Assembly (NCBI GenBank): GCA_007134725.1
Contig: SLKF01000098.1
Location: 1-8,972, forward strand
Direction of reading: 5' to 3'
Origin: Clostridiales bacterium
GTDB taxonomy: Bacteria > Bacillota > Clostridia > Peptostreptococcales > T1SED10-28
Length of the DNA stretch: 8,972 bases
In this document: positions 1 through 7,362 of the stretch, piece by piece
Layout of the letters: the number at the start of each line of letters is the position of its first letter
Position numbering within the stretch: position 1 is the first letter of the stretch
Made by a program: the position numbers and the translations under genes
Notes under the pieces: generated by a model
What the model was told of the DNA's origin: nothing
Database searches by the model: none
The model's input: only the letters and a program-made list of their open reading frames with translations

Positions 1-18
1 CTTTTAAAGGAGCTTACG

Positions 19-1335
19 ATGAGAAAACAACATGTAAAAGGATTATTGATTATTGCCCTGCCCTTAATGGTACAAAACACCCTTCGGGGTCTATTAGGAT
101 CGGTGGATAAACTATTTGTGGGTCAACTGGGAGAACAGGCTATTGCAGGGGTTGGTGGATCCAATCAGCTCTTTAGTCTTTTTTTGACCATATTCATGGC
201 CATATCTGCCGGGCTTTCCATTCTGCTGTCTCAATATCTTGGTGGGAACAAAACCGATAAATTTGAAAAGCTTTTTTCCACAATGCTAAGTACCGGTCTG
301 CTTATTGGTTTATTGGTGACGGTGCTTTTTCATTTTCAGGGAGAAGTTTTTCTTACCTGGCTAAATATATCCGGTGGTGCCCTGGAAGAAGCCAAGGCCT
401 ATTTCTCCATCATTGCCCTGTCCACCACCTTGTTGCTGCTATCTGCCAGCTTTTCCGGGGTCTTTTTAGCCCTTAAGAAAAATACGTATCCCATGGTGGC
501 AACCTTTATTTCTATGGGAATCAATACCCTGTTGAATGCCTACTTTATTTTTGTACTGGAGTGGGGAGTGGCAGGGGTGGCCTATGCAACCCTGATTTCA
601 AGAGCCTTAGAGTTTGGAATTTTGCTATTCTTGGTCAAGGGATACTTAAGAAAGCTGAAGATTCCTTTTCGCCTTGGATTTGATCCCTTGCTGTTTCAGG
701 TTCTGGTGTCCATCAGTGTACCGATGGCCTTGGACGGTGCCGCATGGCAACTGGCGATGACGGTGTATACCCGGATTATTTTTACCATCGGCGTGCAGGA
801 AGTCGCCGTCTATGAGATATTAAAGATCTTTCAAACCGTTACCCTGACGGCGATATCCGCTATGGCAGCGGCCAATGTGGGGATCGTCGGTGCAGCCCTG
901 GGGGGCAACGCATTCCGGCTGGCAAAGGAAAAGGCAAACGCAGGAATCCTGACCGCCTTTATTGTGGCGACAGGGTTAAACTTGATCGTTTTTACTTTTT
1001 CCAGTGAGATTTTCAGTCTTTTCAATTTGGAGGAATCGACCCTAAACATGGGACTGCGGGCGATCCCCCTAGTGCTGATCATCATCTATGCACAAATACT
1101 TAATGTGATTTTTCCCTATATTCTACGAAGTGGGGGAGATACCTGGGCAAATCTATGGATTACCATTTTCGGTTTTTGGGTATTGCAAATTCCCCTGGCC
1201 TGGTTCTTGGGAATTCAACAGGAGCTGGGAATCCAAGGGGTGCTCTTAAGCATGCTTGTGGCGGAAGGGGTAAAAGGAGCCTTGTTCTATCTTCGATACC
1301 GCCAGGGGAACTGGCTGAAAAATTTAGCAAATTAA
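19..1335 (+). CDS. MATE family efflux transporter
   Basis: This is a 438-residue polytopic membrane protein of the multidrug and toxic compound extrusion (MATE) family, which exports cationic or organic compounds across the cytoplasmic membrane using a Na+ or H+ gradient. The length matches the usual 440-460 residues with 12 membrane segments. The N-terminal half opens with ALPLMVQN (about 13-20) and the typical SVDKLFVGQLGEQAIAGVG block (28-46). The second half starts near residue 235 (PMALDGAAWQ) and repeats the same fold, with an alanine- and glycine-rich AAANVGIVGAALGGN stretch. The start is supported by AAAGGAG at 6-12, six bases before the ATG. The upstream context lies outside the window. 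The 117-base gap that follows contains a new promoter, so this gene is probably transcribed separately from the ThrE genes. The substrate and the sub-branch (NorM, DinF or MepA-like) cannot be decided from the sequence. Confidence 0.93.
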   Translation: MRKQHVKGLLIIALPLMVQNTLRGLLGSVDKLFVGQLGEQAIAGVGGSNQLFSLFLTIFMAISAGLSILLSQYLGGNKTDKFEKLFSTMLSTGLLIGLLVTVLFHFQGEVFLTWLNISGGALEEAKAYFSIIALSTTLLLLSASFSGVFLALKKNTYPMVATFISMGINTLLNAYFIFVLEWGVAGVAYATLISRALEFGILLFLVKGYLRKLKIPFRLGFDPLLFQVLVSISVPMALDGAAWQLAMTVYTRIIFTIGVQEVAVYEILKIFQTVTLTAISAMAAANVGIVGAALGGNAFRLAKEKANAGILTAFIVATGLNLIVFTFSSEIFSLFNLEESTLNMGLRAIPLVLIIIYAQILNVIFPYILRSGGDTWANLWITIFGFWVLQIPLAWFLGIQQELGIQGVLLSMLVAEGVKGALFYLRYRQGNWLKNLAN

Positions 1336-1390
1336 GAGGAAAATTAATGGAGAAAAAACCGTAAAACCTATTATTCAGAGGATATTGGTG

Positions 1391-1417
1391 TTCACGGTTA
1401 AAGAACTTTGATATAAT
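1391..1417 (+). promoter_or_regulatory. Extended -10 promoter for the ThrE/sucCD gene block
   Basis: A perfect TATAAT (1412-1417) is preceded by TG at 1409-1410, giving the extended -10 pattern TGnTATAAT. The best -35 match is TTCACG (1391-1396), with a short 15-base spacer; TGTTCA (1389-1394) gives 17 bases but a poorer match. Extended -10 promoters tolerate weak -35 boxes. Transcription would start near 1424, leaving a leader of about 29 bases before the ATG at 1453. No operator can be named with confidence. Confidence 0.6.
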
Positions 1418-1452
1418 CGAGGGGATGAAGCCGGAGATTAAAGGAGAAAAAA

Positions 1453-2247
1453 ATGGAAGAAATTACACGAAAAAAAATGTTGGTATTGGCCTTGGTCGCC
1501 GGAGAGATTATGCTGAAAAATGGGGGAGAAACCTATCGGGTGGAAGATACAATCACAAGACTGTGTAAATCCAGGGGGTTTAAGTACGTAGAATCGATTG
1601 TCACCCCCACAGGGATCTATATTTCGGTGGATCATCCCGATGAGGACGGTCGGGAAGGTCCCATGCACTCTTTTAATAAGCGGATTAAAAATCGAAAAAT
1701 CAACCTGGAAAAAGTAGCCATGGTCAATGACTTTTCAAGACGTTTCGTTCAGGAAGGATTAACCATTGAAAGCGGTATGAAAATTCTAAAAACCATTGAA
1801 AAAAGTCCCCCGCCTTTTAACAATTATCAGGTAGCCTTTTTCGGAGGGATCACCAGCAGTTTTTTCATTCTATTATTGGGGGCGAATTTTTTAGAGTTTT
1901 TAAGCGCTTTTGCGGCTACGATTTTCGTTACCTATACCATTACGATACTAGCGGAAAAAGAGTTCGCAAGTTTCACCATTCATCTGGTAGGAGGGGCCTT
2001 AGCGGCTTTTTTGGCGATTCTGCTGGGACAAGTCAGTGGAGAAATCAGTATTAACCGGGTGATCATTGGAGAGATTATGGTAATGGTTCCGGGGGTTGCC
2101 ATTACAAACGGCGTTCGGGACTCCATTGCGGGGGATTTAATATCGGGAATGGCCCGGGCGGGAGAGGCCTTGATTGTCGCCGTTGCCATTGCCTTTGGGG
2201 TAGGTTTTGCATTGAATTTATGGACTTTTCTGGGAGGAGGATTATAA
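1453..2247 (+). CDS. Threonine/serine exporter family protein, N-half (YjjP/DUF1212-like), copy 1
   Basis: This 264-residue protein matches the N-terminal half of ThrE-type exporters. In Corynebacterium ThrE the two halves are fused; in many bacteria they are separate, as in E. coli YjjP and YjjB. A soluble N-terminal part carries family motifs GETYRVED (25-32), VTPTGI (50-55) and INLEKV (83-88). The C-terminal part (from about residue 125) is membrane-embedded, with VMVPGVAITNGVRD (210-223) and AGDLISG (226-232), then a long hydrophobic helix. AAAGGAG at 1440-1446 lies six bases before the ATG. The next gene begins one base after the stop, so the two halves are translationally coupled and surely form one transporter. 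ThrE exports threonine and serine, while YjjPB was reported to export succinate, so the substrate here is open. A second, diverged copy lies at 2893-3756. Confidence 0.9.
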   Translation: MEEITRKKMLVLALVAGEIMLKNGGETYRVEDTITRLCKSRGFKYVESIVTPTGIYISVDHPDEDGREGPMHSFNKRIKNRKINLEKVAMVNDFSRRFVQEGLTIESGMKILKTIEKSPPPFNNYQVAFFGGITSSFFILLLGANFLEFLSAFAATIFVTYTITILAEKEFASFTIHLVGGALAAFLAILLGQVSGEISINRVIIGEIMVMVPGVAITNGVRDSIAGDLISGMARAGEALIVAVAIAFGVGFALNLWTFLGGGL

Positions 2248-2248
2248 A

Positions 2249-2860
2249 ATGACCGTAGCATTGAAATTTGTTTATGCTTATATCGCCACGATTGGTTTTG
2301 CCGTGCTTTTTCAGGTTCCGAAAAAAACCTTGCTCCGATCAGGTTTCGCAGGAGCCTTTGGGTGGAGTGTTTTTAATATTATCAATCAGGAGTTTAACTC
2401 CGTAGTGGTGGCCACATTCCTTGCCGCCATGGTTCTGGCCATGATTGGAGAGCGGTTTGCCAGAACGGAAAAGCAACCCTTTACCGTATTTATCATTCCC
2501 GGGATCGTTCCCTTAGTTCCTGGAGTAGCCTTGTATAACACCATGATTGCCATTTTAGAGGAAAACTACAATCTGGCTGCAGAAGTGGGAAGCGAAGCGA
2601 TTCTTATTGCCCTTGCCATATCAGGAGGGCTGACCATCGTCCTATCGGTGAATGCCTACCTTCGGAAAAAGCGAATGGCCCTTGCGGAAAAACGTGCCAT
2701 TAAGATTCAAGAAAAAAAGAATAAACTGGTAAATGATCAAGATCTTGATCCGGAGGAACAGCAAAAAGAAATGGAAAAAACCAAACTGGAAGAGTATTAT
2801 AAAGAGCAGTTTTTTGATGATGAGGTTCAAGATTATTCCAGTGATGAAGAAGAACAATAA
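2249..2860 (+). CDS. Threonine/serine exporter family protein, C-half (YjjB/DUF3815-like) with charged C-terminal tail
   Basis: This 203-residue protein is the small partner of a split ThrE transporter. Residues 1-138 form the usual set of membrane helices, with the family motif IIPGIVPLVPG (82-92) followed by ALYNTM. Stand-alone versions usually stop at about 150 residues. Here about 65 extra residues follow, first basic (AYLRKKRMALAEKRA, 136-150, then a lysine-rich stretch) and then strongly acidic, ending in DDEVQDYSSDEEEQ. The tail looks helical, possibly coiled coil, and is probably cytoplasmic; its role is unknown. The start is one base after the preceding stop, and its ribosome binding site (GGGAGGAGG, 2232-2240) lies inside the end of the upstream gene, showing tight coupling. 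It is the only C-half in the window, although two N-halves flank it. Confidence 0.88.
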   Translation: MTVALKFVYAYIATIGFAVLFQVPKKTLLRSGFAGAFGWSVFNIINQEFNSVVVATFLAAMVLAMIGERFARTEKQPFTVFIIPGIVPLVPGVALYNTMIAILEENYNLAAEVGSEAILIALAISGGLTIVLSVNAYLRKKRMALAEKRAIKIQEKKNKLVNDQDLDPEEQQKEMEKTKLEEYYKEQFFDDEVQDYSSDEEEQ

Positions 2861-2892
2861 ATGACCATCCCATCATAGAAAGGAGGGCTACT

Positions 2893-3756
2893 ATGGAAGA
2901 GAAGGCCTTAAAAGAACTGCGGGAAACCATTCGAAAAGAAGTAAAAGAAGCGATGCATGAGGAACACGCCTTGGCGACTAGTCAAAAAGATGTGTTAATT
3001 CTAGCCATTTATGCCGCGGAAATCATGGTTCGAAACGGCAGTGAAACCTACCGGGTAGAGGATACCATTATGCGAATCTGTAAATCCGAAGGATTGGACT
3101 TTGTTGAGGCCTTAGTAACCCCTACGGGAATTCTGGTCTCCATCGATCAAAGCCATTCTTCCCAACACCATATGCTCACCTTTAATAAACGGATTCAGAA
3201 CCGTCTGATCAATTTAGAAAAAGTATCGGAAGTCAATGACTTTTCCAGGCGTTTTGTGGTCAAAGAAATGTCTGTGGAAGAAGGTATGGAGAGACTTCGG
3301 GAAATTGACAAGAAAAGTCTGCCCTATCGAATCACTACCCAGGCCATATTTGCGGGAATTGCCAGTGGATTTTTTATCCTGCTTGTCGGGGCCAATTTTC
3401 CGGAATTTATCAGTGCTCTGCTGAGTACCATTATTATGACTTTTGTGCTCGGGATTCTTCTCAAACGGGGATTCTCCTATTTTTTCACCCATCTGACCGG
3501 GGGTATGATTGCGGCGTCCTTGGCGATTCTGGCATCCACCCTGCACCCGGATATTCGGATGAATATTGTCATTATCGGAGGCATTATGGTAATGGTGCCG
3601 GGAGTGGCAATTACCAACGGTCTTCGCGATACCATAGCGGGAGATTTGATGTCGGGAATCATTCGTGGAGTGGAGGCTTTGGTTATCGCGGTATCCATTG
3701 CTTTCGGTGTAGGTTTTGTATTGAATATATGGAATGTGGCGCAGCGATTTTTATAG
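2893..3756 (+). CDS. Threonine/serine exporter family protein, N-half (YjjP/DUF1212-like), copy 2
   Basis: This 287-residue paralogue of the 1453-2247 product has the same order of motifs: SETYRVEDT (50-58), VTPTGI (75-80), INLEKV (106-111), MVPGVAITNGLRD (234-246) and AGDLMSG (249-255), with membrane helices from about residue 148. It differs in carrying some 24 extra N-terminal residues rich in Lys and Glu (MEEKALKELRETIRKEVKEA), which look like a charged amphipathic helix. AAAGGAGGG at 2879-2887, five bases before the ATG, fixes this start. It follows the C-half gene by 32 bases and no C-half gene follows it, so it may share that partner or work alone. Conservation of the signature motifs in both copies suggests both are functional. 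Expected location is the cytoplasmic membrane; the substrate is undetermined. Confidence 0.9.
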   Translation: MEEKALKELRETIRKEVKEAMHEEHALATSQKDVLILAIYAAEIMVRNGSETYRVEDTIMRICKSEGLDFVEALVTPTGILVSIDQSHSSQHHMLTFNKRIQNRLINLEKVSEVNDFSRRFVVKEMSVEEGMERLREIDKKSLPYRITTQAIFAGIASGFFILLVGANFPEFISALLSTIIMTFVLGILLKRGFSYFFTHLTGGMIAASLAILASTLHPDIRMNIVIIGGIMVMVPGVAITNGLRDTIAGDLMSGIIRGVEALVIAVSIAFGVGFVLNIWNVAQRFL

Positions 3757-3918
3757 ATGGAACAACGGTAAAAAAAGCTAGTGGAAGTGATGCGTATTGA
3801 TAACTTAGAAGAACCGGCATGGACCGGGATCGTGTAAACTGGGAAATAGGATTCAATCGGATCAGCGTATGAAAACAAGCCAGGATTAGAAAAGATGAAA
3901 TCATGTCTGGAGGAAATT
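3757..3918 (+). other. Intergenic spacer between the ThrE block and the AspT-like transporter
   Basis: This 162-base spacer is the largest gap inside the gene block. I see no rho-independent terminator (no GC stem with a T-run), so read-through from the ThrE genes is possible. All frames are broken by early stops, and nothing resembles a lost ThrE C-half. A TTGATA box (3797-3802) resembles a -35 element, but no acceptable -10 lies at the right distance. A short CCGG...CCGG inverted pair at about 3814-3827 is too small to interpret. Confidence 0.4.
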
Positions 3919-3921
3919 ATG
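3909..3921 (+). promoter_or_regulatory. Ribosome binding site deciding the start of the AspT-like gene
   Basis: GGAGG at 3909-3913 lies five bases before the ATG at 3919. The frame is open further up to an ATG at 3895, but no Shine-Dalgarno sequence precedes that codon, and using it would place GGAGG inside the coding region. The 3919 start is therefore preferred. Confidence 0.8.
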
Positions 3922-5145
3922 GAACTTGAATCAATACTAACCAACCCCTTTATCTTAATGTTCGGCTGTATTTTTCTTGGCAAGTTTGTAGGGCTTGTGG
4001 AAATAAAAGGGGTCAGTCTGGGAAGCTCCGGAGGACTCTTTGTAGGCCTCGGAGTCAGTTACATAGTCACAAGGATCCTGTTAGGACAAAATCCGGATTT
4101 CGATACAGGACAGAATTTCATTTCCGGCGAGCTCTTCAGTCTTAGCTTGATTTTATTTATCGCCTCCGTTGGTCTGGCAGCTTCGAGAAATATTCGCTCG
4201 ATTATTAAAAACAACGGGCCCAAGTTTATCCTATTAGCCTTTGCGGTTACGGGAACCGGAGCACTGTCTACCTTTGGGATGCTACAATTATTTCAAACCC
4301 AGGCCTTAGAAAGCGTGGTGGGAACTTTTTCCGGAGCCCTGACCAGTTCCCCCGGTCTTGCGGCAGCCATTGAATCCGCCAATAACATTGGCGGGCAGGA
4401 AGCTCTTGTGGGTCTGGGATACTCCATTGCCTACGTTCCCGGTGTGGTCATTGTCATTCTCTTTGTACAGATCTTAACGAAGTATTACCGGGAGCGAAAT
4501 TTGCTCTATGAGGAGATTGGCCATGATCCGAAAAAAATCAAAATTTATGAAAAAGAAAAAAAGAAAGAACAGGCAGTACAAAAAAGACTGCTCCACCGTT
4601 TCAGCGTAACGGGATTTTCCCTGGTTTGTGCTTCCGGGGTACTGTTGGGAAGTCTTTCCATCCCCTTGGGAGAGACCCTGGGCGACTTTTCTTTGGGAGC
4701 CACGGGAGGGGTCCTGATTATGGCCCTCTTTCTGGGAGACCGGAAAAAAATTGGTCGGGTGAACTTTCAAATGGATGAGAAGGTCCTTGGGGTTACCCGG
4801 GATCTATCCCTGAAAATGTTTTTGGCCATTGTGGGACTGAACTACGGTTATGAGGCCGTCAATTTAATTGGAAGTACGGGAGCGGCCTTGTTATTGATTG
4901 GATCTGCCACGGGAATACTGAGTATTTTTATCGGATACCTTGTGGGAGCAAAACTGCTGAAATTAAAACCCTTGTATTTAATCGGCGGTCTTTGTGGAGG
5001 AATGACCAGTACCCCGGGTCTTGCGGCGGCTATTGAAGCCACGGATTCCAATGAAGTGGCCGTAGCCTATGGAGCCACCTATCCCTTCGCCCTGTTTTTT
5101 ATGATCGTGTTCATCAACATGATTTTTCAAATATCCCAGATGTAG
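3919..5145 (+). CDS. AspT/YidE/YbjL-type transporter, compact two-repeat form
   Basis: This 408-residue membrane protein belongs to the aspartate:alanine exchanger superfamily (AspT, YidE, YbjL, SucE1). It is built as two homologous hydrophobic halves. Each contains the family signature at matching places: GALTSSPGLAAAIE (139-152) and GGMTSTPGLAAAIE (360-373). Each signature is followed by a tyrosine-containing helix (GYSIAYVPG; GATYPFALFF). A short, very basic linker (about 189-228, rich in Lys, Glu and Arg) joins the halves. Classical AspT, YidE and YbjL proteins are about 540-560 residues long and hold two TrkA-C domains between the halves; those are absent here. Family members exchange aspartate for alanine or export glutamate or succinate. 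The stop lies 15 bases before sucC, suggesting co-transcription and a link to succinate, but the substrate is inferred. An alternative start at 3895 would add eight residues. Confidence 0.85.
   Translation: MELESILTNPFILMFGCIFLGKFVGLVEIKGVSLGSSGGLFVGLGVSYIVTRILLGQNPDFDTGQNFISGELFSLSLILFIASVGLAASRNIRSIIKNNGPKFILLAFAVTGTGALSTFGMLQLFQTQALESVVGTFSGALTSSPGLAAAIESANNIGGQEALVGLGYSIAYVPGVVIVILFVQILTKYYRERNLLYEEIGHDPKKIKIYEKEKKKEQAVQKRLLHRFSVTGFSLVCASGVLLGSLSIPLGETLGDFSLGATGGVLIMALFLGDRKKIGRVNFQMDEKVLGVTRDLSLKMFLAIVGLNYGYEAVNLIGSTGAALLLIGSATGILSIFIGYLVGAKLLKLKPLYLIGGLCGGMTSTPGLAAAIEATDSNEVAVAYGATYPFALFFMIVFINMIFQISQM
4341..4374 (+). repeat. Internal direct repeat, copy 1 (encodes TSSPGLAAAIE)
   Basis: These 34 bases match 5004-5037 at 30 of 34 positions and lie 663 bases (exactly 221 codons) upstream of that copy. 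The repeat encodes the signature loop of the first transporter half. It reflects the internal duplication of the protein, with unusually well kept DNA identity. Confidence 0.75.
5004..5037 (+). repeat. Internal direct repeat, copy 2 (encodes TSTPGLAAAIE)
   Basis: This is the second copy of the 34-base element at 4341-4374, with four mismatches, in the same reading frame. It encodes the signature loop of the second transporter half. Confidence 0.75.
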
Positions 5146-5163
5146 AGAGGAGTGTTAAACTTG
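5146..5163 (+). promoter_or_regulatory. Ribosome binding site and TTG start of sucC
   Basis: AGAGGAG (5146-5152) directly follows the transporter stop codon and lies eight bases before TTG at 5161. Translation from this TTG gives [11 protein letters not shown], the canonical start of SucC proteins. The upstream GTG (5152) overlaps the Shine-Dalgarno sequence and would add three untypical residues, so it is unlikely to be used. Confidence 0.82.
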
Positions 5164-6342
5164 AATATCCATGAGTATCAAGGAAAAGAATTGTTTCGAG
5201 CCTATGAAATCCCCGTACCGGCGGGATACGTTGCCTTTAGTATTGATGAGGCGGTAAGCGCAGCAAAAGAGTTGGACAGTGACATCGTCGTGGTAAAAGC
5301 CCAAATCCATGCTGGGGGAAGAGGAAAAGCGGGAGGCGTGAAAATTGCAAAAACCATGGAAGAGGTCCGTTCTTACGCCAAAGAATTACTGGGAAAAACC
5401 TTAGTGACCCATCAAACCGGAGAAGAAGGACAGGTCATTCAGCGCCTGTTGGTAGAAGAAGGCGTGGATATACAAAAAGAATACTACGTGGGCTTTGTAT
5501 TAAACCGAGACACGGGCAGAGTAAGTCTGATGGCTTCCAAAGAGGGGGGCGTGGATATCGAGGAAGTGGCCGAAAATAGCCCGGAGAAAATTCTATACGA
5601 AGAAATTGATCCCTTAGTAGGGCTGACCGCTTTTCAGGGACGAAGGATCGCCTTTGGCCTTGGACTGCCGAAAAAAGCGGTAAAGCAAGGGGTAGACCTG
5701 TTTCAAAAGCTCTATAAATTGTATCAGGACACCGACGCATCGATCATTGAAATCAATCCCTTAATTATTACAACAGAAGATCAACTCATGGCCTTGGATG
5801 CAAAACTCAATTTCGATGACAATGCCCTCTATCGCCAGGAACGAATACGGGGCTATCGGGATGAATCGGAAGAGGATCCTAAGGAGCGGGAGGCAGCAAA
5901 GTATGATTTATCCTATATTGCCTTAGAGGGAAATATCGGCTGCATGGTAAATGGAGCGGGACTTGCCATGGCTACCATGGATATCATAAAACACTACGGC
6001 GGAACCCCTGCAAACTTCTTGGACGTAGGAGGCAGTGCCACCACGGAAAATGTATCCAATGCTTTTAAAATTTTGTTGTCCGATGAAAAGGTACAAGGGG
6101 TGTTTGTAAATATTTTTGGAGGTATTATGAAATGTGACGTCATTGCCACCGGAATTGTAGAAGCCCTGAACACCGTGGAAATGACCGTGCCTTTAGTGGT
6201 TCGCTTAGAAGGAACCAATGTGGACCAAGGCCGGGAAATTTTAAAGGACTCCACAGCAAGGGTCATCAGTGCTTTTTCCATGGATGATGGAGCGAAAAAA
6301 ATTGTGGAAGCCACAAAAAACTTCAATAAAAGAACAGGATAA
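5161..6342 (+). CDS. sucC: Succinyl-CoA synthetase (ADP-forming), beta subunit
   Basis: The 393-residue product (E. coli SucC has 388) is the nucleotide-binding subunit of the cytoplasmic enzyme that interconverts succinyl-CoA, ADP and phosphate with succinate, CoA and ATP. An ATP-grasp domain fills the N-terminal part: K46 and the glycine loop GGRGKAGG (52-59), then E197 and N199 in EINPL and D213 in DAKL, which match the known nucleotide and Mg2+ ligands. The C-terminal ligase domain carries [11 protein letters not shown] (about 258-268), FLDVGGSA (286-293) and [10 protein letters not shown] (317-326), the last two typical of the succinate- and phosphate-binding half. The start is TTG with a good ribosome binding site. 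Only 13 bases separate it from sucD, its obligate partner, and 15 bases from the upstream transporter. The family assignment is firm; ADP versus GDP preference is inferred only from bacterial homologues. Confidence 0.97.
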   Translation: MNIHEYQGKELFRAYEIPVPAGYVAFSIDEAVSAAKELDSDIVVVKAQIHAGGRGKAGGVKIAKTMEEVRSYAKELLGKTLVTHQTGEEGQVIQRLLVEEGVDIQKEYYVGFVLNRDTGRVSLMASKEGGVDIEEVAENSPEKILYEEIDPLVGLTAFQGRRIAFGLGLPKKAVKQGVDLFQKLYKLYQDTDASIIEINPLIITTEDQLMALDAKLNFDDNALYRQERIRGYRDESEEDPKEREAAKYDLSYIALEGNIGCMVNGAGLAMATMDIIKHYGGTPANFLDVGGSATTENVSNAFKILLSDEKVQGVFVNIFGGIMKCDVIATGIVEALNTVEMTVPLVVRLEGTNVDQGREILKDSTARVISAFSMDDGAKKIVEATKNFNKRTG

Positions 6343-6355
6343 AGGAGGGAAACCT

Positions 6356-7240
6356 ATGAGTATTTATGTCAATCAACAGACAAAGCTGGTCGTCCAGGGG
6401 ATTACCGGATCTACGGCGAAATTCCATACAAAACTGATGAAGGAATACGGAACCGATATTGTAGCGGGAGTAAGTCCGGGCAAAGGTGGAGAAACCGTTG
6501 AAGGGATTCCCGTATTCAACACCATGGCGGAGGCGGTAAAGGAAACCGGTGCCAATGCTTCCGTAATATACGTTCCCGCAGCGGTGGCGGCGGATGCGAT
6601 TTTAGAGGCCGCAGAATCCAAAATTGATCTGGTCATTTGTATTACGGAGCATATTCCCATCGGGGATATGATTAAGGTGAAAAGATACTTAGAAGACAAG
6701 GATACGGTACTGATTGGGCCCAATTGTCCCGGGGTAATTACTCCGGATCAGTGCAAAATTGGAATTATGCCGGGATACATTCATACAAAAGGGCATATCG
6801 GTGTGGTTTCCCGTTCCGGCACCTTAACCTACGAAGCGGTCCATCAACTGTCACAACTGGGCATGGGGCAATCTACGGCGGTGGGAATTGGGGGAGATCC
6901 GGTAAACGGAACCAGCTTTATTGATGTGCTTAAAGAATTCAATGAGGATCCCGAGACCCACGGGGTAATCATGATCGGAGAAATTGGAGGCACCCAGGAG
7001 GAAGAGGCGGCCAGGTGGATTAAAGAGAACATGCAAAAGCCTGTGGCCGGTTTCATCAGTGGGGTGACCGCACCTCCCGGGAAACGCATGGGTCATGCAG
7101 GAGCCATCATTTCCGGCGGGAAGGGTACAGCTGTGGAAAAAATCAACGTCATGAAAGCTTCGGGAATTGCGGTAGCCGATACCCCTTCCACCATGGGAGA
7201 GACTTTGGTGCGTCTTATGGAAAGCCTTAAAAAACAATAA
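6356..7240 (+). CDS. sucD: Succinyl-CoA synthetase (ADP-forming), alpha subunit
   Basis: The 294-residue product (E. coli SucD has 289) binds CoA and carries the phosphohistidine of the enzyme. The N-terminal CoA-binding Rossmann domain shows [14 protein letters not shown] (12-25) and VSPGKGG (39-45). ITEHIP (96-101) and GPNCPG (121-126) follow. The ligase domain contains SRSGTLTYE (152-160), the glutamate of IGEIGG (E209) and the catalytic histidine H247 in [14 protein letters not shown]. All expected residues are present, so the enzyme should be active. GGAGG at 6344-6348, seven bases before the ATG at 6356, sets this start; the reading frame is open farther upstream, but that part overlaps sucC. 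A terminator follows at 7305-7336, making this the last gene of its transcript. In a fermentative cell the enzyme may run toward succinate to make ATP, or toward succinyl-CoA for biosynthesis. Confidence 0.97.
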   Translation: MSIYVNQQTKLVVQGITGSTAKFHTKLMKEYGTDIVAGVSPGKGGETVEGIPVFNTMAEAVKETGANASVIYVPAAVAADAILEAAESKIDLVICITEHIPIGDMIKVKRYLEDKDTVLIGPNCPGVITPDQCKIGIMPGYIHTKGHIGVVSRSGTLTYEAVHQLSQLGMGQSTAVGIGGDPVNGTSFIDVLKEFNEDPETHGVIMIGEIGGTQEEEAARWIKENMQKPVAGFISGVTAPPGKRMGHAGAIISGGKGTAVEKINVMKASGIAVADTPSTMGETLVRLMESLKKQ

Positions 7241-7304
7241 AGACATATTGATGAAGAGTTATGGGCAGAGTCATTTATTGAAAGACATAGTCGCTTAAGA
7301 TACG

Positions 7305-7336
7305 TGGTGTCGGGATCATACCCGCACCATTTTTTT
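7305..7336 (+). terminator. Rho-independent terminator after sucD
   Basis: The left arm TGGTGTCGGG (7305-7314) pairs with CCCGCACCA (7321-7329) apart from one bulged T at 7310. The loop is ATCATA, and seven T residues (7330-7336) follow immediately. This is a clear intrinsic terminator, 64 bases after the sucD stop, and it separates the block from glpK. It also lies 148 bases upstream of glpK; no promoter between sucD and it is evident, so it most simply ends the sucCD transcript. Confidence 0.85.
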
Positions 7337-7362
7337 ATAGGATAAATAAAAAGGAACCGATT

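Noticed and set aside
1155..1364. 69-codon + strand frame overlapping the end of the MATE gene
   Set aside because: It lies mostly inside the MATE coding region in another frame, and its composition is unlike a real protein from this genome.
1357..1399. Inverted repeat AACCGT...ACGGTT between the MATE gene and the ThrE block
   Set aside because: The stem is six bases with a loop of about 30 bases and no T-run follows, so it is not a terminator. It could overlap the promoter by chance.
2861..2878. Five-codon mini-frame starting right after the C-half stop; a similar four-codon frame occurs at 3757-3771
   Set aside because: Both start with ATG directly after a stop codon, but they are too short, differ in sequence and have no other support. 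Chance is the simplest explanation.
3477..3983. 168-codon open frame on the minus strand across the end of ThrE N-half copy 2 and the spacer
   Set aside because: It overlaps two well-supported + strand genes, has no ribosome binding site that I can see, and its translation resembles no known protein. It is a shadow of the opposite strand.
7239..7289. Nine-base direct repeat AAAGACATA at 7239-7247 and 7281-7289
   Set aside because: Two short A-rich copies within 50 bases of AT-rich intergenic DNA are expected by chance, and no mobile element or binding site goes with them.
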